A DNA stretch of 10,436 nt from Methanocalculus sp. (lineage in GTDB: Archaea > Halobacteriota > Methanomicrobia > Methanomicrobiales > Methanocorpusculaceae). Positions 6,509-10,436 of the stretch are shown piece by piece (within the stretch, counting starts at the first letter, position 1; the number at the start of each line of letters is the position of its first letter). The notes below the pieces were generated by a model. It was not told where the DNA came from. It searched no databases and was given only the letters and a program-made list of their open reading frames with translations. Where the stretch lies: positions 1-10,436 of the forward strand of contig NZ_JAUSCG010000189.1 in assembly GCF_030651615.1 (NCBI RefSeq). Reading direction: 5' to 3'. Position numbers and translations under genes: made by a program.

Positions 6509-6517
6509 ACTTATACT
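6509..6517 (-). promoter_or_regulatory. TATA box of the rubredoxin gene
   Basis: On the minus strand AGTATAAGT is a good archaeal TATA element. With the usual distance, transcription would begin near 6487-6490, giving a leader of roughly 25 nt that includes the GGAAGG ribosome site at 6471-6466. Confidence 0.6.
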
Positions 6518-6539
6518 ACGTTTTATCAGGAAAAAACGT
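6518..6539. terminator. Inverted repeat with T-tract after the HerA-like gene, next to the rubredoxin TATA box
   Basis: ACGTTTT (6518-6524) and AAAACGT (6533-6539) form a perfect 7-bp inverted repeat around an 8-nt spacer. On the minus strand the repeat begins in the HerA-like stop codon and contains six T in a row, fitting an archaeal terminator. Its far arm directly adjoins the rubredoxin TATA box, so a regulator-binding role is an alternative. Confidence 0.45.
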
Positions 6540-8191
6540 TATGGAGCTGAAAGCCCGATGATCTCGCGCCCCGTCACACCATCAATAAAGAGTTGACGCC
6601 CTCCGGATTCCGATGCGATCCTCGCCTCATATACAGGGTAATAGATCATCCTGATCTTTGTGATCTCAGAAGTTCGTTCAATTCCTTTGAGTATCTTTCT
6701 GAGTTCGTCCTCAGTAACCATTGGATTTCTTGTCTCCCCGGAAAGGGGGTGAAGCTTTTGTTTAATCGTATAATGAAGATTTGATAGTTTTGGGATCGGA
6801 TGATCCAGGAGGGGGATGTAAACTACAGCCCCTTCTTCAGACTTCATCATGGTGATACGATGTTGTTTCTGAAGGAGTTTGATCGCCTTCTTCACCTCAA
6901 TCGGTCTGAGGCTTGTTTCTGCCTCGATCTCAAGTACGGTCAGACCAGCAGGGGAAAGAGCAGATAGTATGGCAACCGCTGCCTCATCAAGTCCTATCAG
7001 CTCGGAAAAACCAGGTCTGATCATCAGTCCGTCAGAGAGATCGGCACGGTTCCCATGAAAAGCCTCAAGAATAAACGATGACTTTCGTGTACTCTTCTTC
7101 AGCATGCCTGCGAGGTACTTCACCTCAAGAACGAGTAAGGGCCATGATACCCGCTCAAAATGGGTGATCCTCTCAAGATATCTCCGCCTCCAGAAACTCC
7201 GCTTACAGAGCCCCTGCACAATCCGAAGTGCTTCGTCACGTTGAAGGAGTGTCGGGATCGCAGTATTTAATTCTGGCTGTTCTTCAATCGGGCTTCCCGG
7301 AATAACACGGCTGCTCTCTTCTTCCTCCCCTTCCTCTTCAGGGGGGGGTGATTTTGGAGGTTCTGGGATAGGTGCCGCCTCTGTCTGAATTGGTATAGGC
7401 TCTTCTATCTCCTTTGGTCTCCCCGGAGTAATCTGGGGGGTTACTCCCCGGTGCTTCGTCTCCCGCCCTCCAAACATCATCAGCGTCTTCTCACTCACAA
7501 GACCCCCCATCACATAGAATTCGCCGGGATTGAGAGTAATCAGTTCTTCCACCTCTCTTCTCGAATCAAAGAAGTGAGCAACCGCTTTCAAATCGTTATC
7601 TATTGTGAGTTTTCCGATGATCTGGTTATTGCACTGGCTGAGGACATTCTTCTGTACAAGCGATGGACGCTGGGTGGCAACAAGGAGACCAAGCCCCCGC
7701 TTTCTTCCACGTCGTGAGATCTCTTCGATCATCTTGATCGAGTCTCTCGACTGAGGAATAAACTTGTCAGCTTCTTCAACGATGAGGAGGTAAGGCTTTC
7801 TCAGCTCAGATTCAAGTTCATACAGTATATTGACAAGTGCAGTTGCTTTCACCCGCATATCCACCTCTGAGACATCGAAGATGATATGCCGTGAAGAGAG
7901 GATGGCATCCCTCATCACCGTATAGAGATCGACTGTTTCGATATCAAAATCACAGTCTTCATCCGATCCAATCCAGATGATTGGAAACCGATCCTTGAGT
8001 GAGAAGTATTCACCCTCGGTGTCGATTAAACAGAAGCCGATATAGGATTTACAGAGATGCTCACAGAGGACCGCAATACCCCAGCTCTTCCCTGCCCCCG
8101 ACTGAGCGATGACGCATGTCCTCCCGGTGACAAGTTCCTGAGCACTGATGCCGAGATCGCGATCTCCTACCTTTCCAACGCCAAGATCCAT
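6539..8191 (-). CDS. HerA-type (DUF87/FtsK-HerA) ATPase with winged-helix-like C-terminal region
   Basis: The product is 550 residues. Residues 1-250 form the ATPase: Walker A AQSGAGKS (29-36), a DTEGEY strand end (57-62), Walker B LLIVEEAD (135-142), the basic RRGRKRG stretch (160-166, arginine-finger region of this family), and VATQRPS (171-177) with Q174 as sensor. Residues about 255-310 are a disordered linker rich in Pro and Glu. The rest has a helical part, a winged-helix-like segment (about 405-460) and an end with YYPVYEAR and LFIDGVTGREI. HerA proteins are hexameric DNA-translocating motors. Classical archaeal HerA works with the nuclease NurA in DNA-end resection, but no NurA, Mre11 or Rad50 gene is adjacent here, so the exact job is open. 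ATG 8191 lacks a Shine-Dalgarno, and a weak AT box about 29 nt upstream fits a leaderless mRNA. It is divergent from the GMC-like gene. Confidence 0.85.
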   Translation of the reverse strand: MDLGVGKVGDRDLGISAQELVTGRTCVIAQSGAGKSWGIAVLCEHLCKSYIGFCLIDTEGEYFSLKDRFPIIWIGSDEDCDFDIETVDLYTVMRDAILSSRHIIFDVSEVDMRVKATALVNILYELESELRKPYLLIVEEADKFIPQSRDSIKMIEEISRRGRKRGLGLLVATQRPSLVQKNVLSQCNNQIIGKLTIDNDLKAVAHFFDSRREVEELITLNPGEFYVMGGLVSEKTLMMFGGRETKHRGVTPQITPGRPKEIEEPIPIQTEAAPIPEPPKSPPPEEEGEEEESSRVIPGSPIEEQPELNTAIPTLLQRDEALRIVQGLCKRSFWRRRYLERITHFERVSWPLLVLEVKYLAGMLKKSTRKSSFILEAFHGNRADLSDGLMIRPGFSELIGLDEAAVAILSALSPAGLTVLEIEAETSLRPIEVKKAIKLLQKQHRITMMKSEEGAVVYIPLLDHPIPKLSNLHYTIKQKLHPLSGETRNPMVTEDELRKILKGIERTSEITKIRMIYYPVYEARIASESGGRQLFIDGVTGREIIGLSAP

Positions 8192-8285
8192 ATTCCCAAC
8201 AGAGAATAGGCATAGAAAGAGTTAAGATTTGGGGAAGGTCATCCCAGGGAAGTTACTTAATCCTAATACCAGCTTATACACCACT
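8192..8285. promoter_or_regulatory. Divergent promoter region between the HerA-like and GMC-like genes
   Basis: This is a 94-bp spacer. On the plus strand ACTTAATC (8255-8262) is centred about 28 nt before ATG 8286, and on the minus strand TCTTAACTC (about 8216-8224) lies about 29 nt before ATG 8191. Neither ATG has a clear ribosome site, so both mRNAs may be leaderless. The boxes are only moderate TATA matches. Confidence 0.4.
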
Positions 8286-9470
8286 ATGGCGATCATCGTC
8301 GGATCGGGTGCAGGTGGGGCAGCTGTTGCCAGATATCTCGCAGAAGCGGGGCATAAGGTTCTGATCATTGAGAGAGGGCCGTTAGTTCCAGAAAGAGAGG
8401 CAGGACGGTGCTATGCAAACGTGGATGCAGGTGTCCGACTGATGCGGACATTCTGTCTTGGCGGCACGACAATGGTCTCCGGTGGAAATGCTCTGCGATG
8501 CCTTGAAGATGAGTTGCAGGCACTGGGTATTGATCTATCGCGGCATTTTGCAGCTGTTGAGAAAGAGCTTGCCGTCCGCACACTCCCCGATCACCTGATC
8601 GGACCCGGTACCCGCCGCCTGATGGATGCAGCAGAAAAATTCGGATTACCTATGCACCGGATGCCGAAGTTTATCGATCCGGATCGGTGTTATATGGATG
8701 GTCTCTGTGCATTCGGATGCCCCCATGATGCACGCTGGTCCGCACTCAGGTTCGTTTTGAAAGCAAAGGAATATGGAGCGAAGGTGATCACAGAGAGAGC
8801 AGCTAATGAGGTGATCGTTCATCATGGAGAGGCTGCGGGTGTCAGGGTCGGATCAGTTGAGTACAGGGATGATCTCGTCATCCTTGCAGCGGGAGCTCTT
8901 GAAACACCCCGGTTTCTCCAGACACTCTCACTTCAGACAACTCCCCTGTTTGCCGATACCTTCGTTTCAATCGGAGGTCTCTTTCAGGATATTGGGATGA
9001 ATCAGGATGTTCCGATGGGAGCGTACAGCCCCTTCGACGGTGGGATCATCCTTCCTCATTATTCGCGCCCTCTCCAAAACCTCCTTCATGAGAAGGGGAT
9101 ACCAGCAAAACCTGAAGATATCATCGGTATGATGGTGAAGATTAAGGATGACGATGACGGATCTGTCGGTAGTACAATTACGAAGAGGGTTACGGTTGGG
9201 GACTCTGAGCGGCTCATCAGGGGGGTTGCAACCGCAGCTTCTCTTCTAACAGAGTCCGGTGTGAACCCAAAGACATTTGTCACCGCCCCTCTCAGGGGAT
9301 CACACCCCTGTGGAACAGCACGGATCGGTGTTTCACTCGATACAACGCTTAAGACGGCACTACCGGGGCTCTATGTTACTGATGCCTCAGCTCTCCCGGC
9401 AGCACCGGGATCACCTCCCATTCTTACGATCATTGCTCTTGCACGATATGCGGCAGAAAAGATGGGATAG
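8286..9470 (+). CDS. GMC-like FAD-dependent oxidoreductase with a cysteine cluster
   Basis: The product is 394 residues from ATG 8286. It opens with the FAD-binding Rossmann motif VGSGAGGAAVARYLAEAG (5-22), ending at LIIERG (26-31), the acidic residue that binds the ribose. GGTTMVSGGNA (59-69) matches the second GMC signature, and ILAAGALETPRFL (199-211) the third. The end, VTDASALPAAPGSPPILTI (364-382), is the family's C-terminal FAD motif. The putative catalytic histidine is H340 in GSHPCGTARIG. Where most GMC enzymes have Asn-Pro this one has S376-P377. The cysteines C135, C141 and C145 (CYMDGLCAFGCP) resemble the Cys-rich insert of some prokaryotic GMC-like proteins and could bind a metal cluster. 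The substrate is unknown. An in-frame TTG at 8229 is rejected as start because the Rossmann motif begins right after ATG 8286 and an AT box lies 28 nt before it. It converges on serS. Confidence 0.85.
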   Translation: MAIIVGSGAGGAAVARYLAEAGHKVLIIERGPLVPEREAGRCYANVDAGVRLMRTFCLGGTTMVSGGNALRCLEDELQALGIDLSRHFAAVEKELAVRTLPDHLIGPGTRRLMDAAEKFGLPMHRMPKFIDPDRCYMDGLCAFGCPHDARWSALRFVLKAKEYGAKVITERAANEVIVHHGEAAGVRVGSVEYRDDLVILAAGALETPRFLQTLSLQTTPLFADTFVSIGGLFQDIGMNQDVPMGAYSPFDGGIILPHYSRPLQNLLHEKGIPAKPEDIIGMMVKIKDDDDGSVGSTITKRVTVGDSERLIRGVATAASLLTESGVNPKTFVTAPLRGSHPCGTARIGVSLDTTLKTALPGLYVTDASALPAAPGSPPILTIIALARYAAEKMG

Positions 9471-9471
9471 A

Positions 9472-10436
9472 TCAGAGATACTCCTGATCGTTCATGTATG
9501 GGCGGAGAACAACCGGAATCTCAACAGACCCGTCTTCCTGCTGGTAGTTCTCAAGGATCGCCCTGATCGTCCGTGAGGTGGCCACCTCTGTTGAGTTTAA
9601 GGTGTGGATATGGTGTTTTTGTTCAAAATTGGATGGGTCACGCATCCTCATCCCAAGCCTGACAGCCTGGTATGCAGTGCAGTTTGAACAGGAGACTACC
9701 TCTCTGTATGCCTCTTCACGTGGCATCCAGACCTCAATATCATACTTCTTTGCTGCAACGGTTCCTATGTCGCCTGTGCAGATAAGAACGACATGATAGG
9801 GAAGGCCAAGGTTTGTATAGAGTTCTTCTGCATTGGCAAGAAGCTCCTCATGAATCGCCGGTGAATCTTCAGGTTTACAGAAGACGAACTGCTCTACTTT
9901 ATGGAACTGGTGAACACGGAACAATCCTTTCGAATCTATTCCGTGAGATCCGATCTCTTTTCTGAAACATGGTGAGAGGCCTGCAAGGCGAAGTGGGAGG
10001 TCCTTCTCTTCAAAGATCTCATCCTGGTACATCGCACACATCGGATGTTCGCTCGTAGCTATCAGATAGCTGTCCGCATCTTCGATCTTATACATCACAT
10101 CTTCAAAGTCAGCGAGATCGGTCACCCCTTCATATGACGAACGGTTCATCATATAGGGGGGGATGATAGGGGTAAAGCCCTTCTTCATCAGGAGATCTAT
10201 GGCATATCGCTGAAGTGCCATGTCTAGGAGGGCCAGGTTACCTTTGAGATAAGAAAACCCTGCACCGGATGTCCGTGCGGCCCGTTCAAAATCCGCCCAT
10301 CCCTTATCGACGGCAAGCTGACCATGATTTTGCACCGGAAATGAAAAGATTCTGGGGGTTCCTACCCGCTTTATCTCGACATTTTCGGTGTCGTCCTTTC
10401 CAAACGGTACGCTCTCATCAAGGATATTTGGGAGGC
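9472..10436 (-). CDS. serS: Seryl-tRNA synthetase (partial, N-terminus outside window)
   Basis: About 320 C-terminal residues are visible and the frame stays open to the right edge. The enzyme charges tRNA-Ser with serine. It is a class II synthetase of the common (bacterial/eukaryal) type, not the rare methanogen-specific form. The recognisable run is LPNILDESVPFGKDD, then VGTPRIFSFPVQNHGQL, and the TSEHPMCAMY region. Motif 2 is FRKEIGSHGIDSKGLFRVHQFHKVEQF-like, VVSCSNCTAYQA is the serine/ATP pocket region, and motif 3 lies around NSTEVATSRTIRAILENYQ. The N-terminal coiled-coil arm that holds the tRNA variable arm should lie beyond the edge. The GTG at 10335 is internal, not a start, because conserved SerRS sequence continues upstream of it. 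Its stop lies one base from the stop of the convergent flavoprotein gene. Confidence 0.96.
   Translation of the reverse strand, partial: LPNILDESVPFGKDDTENVEIKRVGTPRIFSFPVQNHGQLAVDKGWADFERAARTSGAGFSYLKGNLALLDMALQRYAIDLLMKKGFTPIIPPYMMNRSSYEGVTDLADFEDVMYKIEDADSYLIATSEHPMCAMYQDEIFEEKDLPLRLAGLSPCFRKEIGSHGIDSKGLFRVHQFHKVEQFVFCKPEDSPAIHEELLANAEELYTNLGLPYHVVLICTGDIGTVAAKKYDIEVWMPREEAYREVVSCSNCTAYQAVRLGMRMRDPSNFEQKHHIHTLNSTEVATSRTIRAILENYQQEDGSVEIPVVLRPYMNDQEYL

Noticed and set aside
7300..7450. Low-complexity G/C-rich stretch in the HerA-like gene as a possible repeat element
   Set aside because: It encodes the Pro/Glu-rich linker in frame and shows no repeat unit or terminal inverted repeats.
8229..8285. 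TTG-initiated N-terminal extension of the GMC-like protein (19 residues)
   Set aside because: The Rossmann FAD motif starts right after ATG 8286, no ribosome site precedes the TTG, and a TATA-like box lies within this stretch.
9472..10335. GTG at 10335 as the start of serS
   Set aside because: Conserved seryl-tRNA synthetase sequence (VEIKRVGTPRIFSFPV and upstream) continues in frame to the window edge, so the GTG is internal.
1..10436. CRISPR array, insertion sequence or prophage segment
   Set aside because: No regularly spaced repeats, transposase or integrase motifs, or flanking direct repeats were found by reading. The tRNA-Leu 3' end was considered as an attachment site, but no integrase gene follows it.

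Overview
The window looks like chromosome from a hydrogenotrophic methanogenic archaeon, most likely of the Methanomicrobiales type. Four things suggest this: an Eha-type energy-converting [NiFe]-hydrogenase membrane operon; archaeal TATA boxes placed about 26-28 nt upstream of several start codons, with no Shine-Dalgarno (leaderless starts); purine-rich GGAGG/GGTGATC ribosome sites in front of operon-internal genes; and a tRNA-Leu without an encoded CCA. The genus cannot be fixed from the sequence alone.

Region 1 (1-2776, minus strand) holds seven overlapping membrane-protein genes that I read as ehaB-C-D-E-F-G-H. The last one, ehaH, runs off the left edge. In Eha, the membrane subunits couple ion flow to ferredoxin reduction by H2, which replenishes intermediates of the methanogenic cycle. 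The hydrogenase and ferredoxin subunits (EhaJ, EhaN, EhaO and others) would lie to the left, outside the window. No ehaA is seen upstream of ehaB. Instead a divergent 119-bp promoter region leads to a plus-strand AI-2E-family permease (2896-3915).

Region 2 (3916-6235) has a convergent intergenic gap with a small hairpin, then a minus-strand CoA-transferase of the acetyl-CoA hydrolase/4-hydroxybutyrate CoA-transferase family (start placed at 5310). Divergent from it are a plus-strand tRNA-Leu(UAG) and, only 21 nt further on, a GNAT acetyltransferase.

Region 3 (6236-8191, minus strand) has a small rubredoxin with an atypical C-terminal tail and a HerA-type (DUF87) ATPase with an acidic/proline-rich linker and a winged-helix-like C-terminal part. 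Between them lies a 7-bp inverted repeat that could act as terminator and/or operator next to the rubredoxin TATA box.

Region 4 (8192-10436) has a plus-strand GMC-like flavoprotein divergent from the ATPase. It converges, with a single base between stop codons, on a minus-strand seryl-tRNA synthetase whose N-terminus lies beyond the right edge.

Most of the window is ordinary methanogen housekeeping and energy-metabolism DNA. I saw no CRISPR array, insertion sequence or integrated element, and no intergenic stretch exceeds 300 bases. The points most worth a second look are the lack of the usual ionizable antiporter residues in EhaH, the uncertain ehaC start, the tRNA-GNAT linkage, the unusual HerA-like and GMC-like proteins, and the inverted repeat at 6518-6539.
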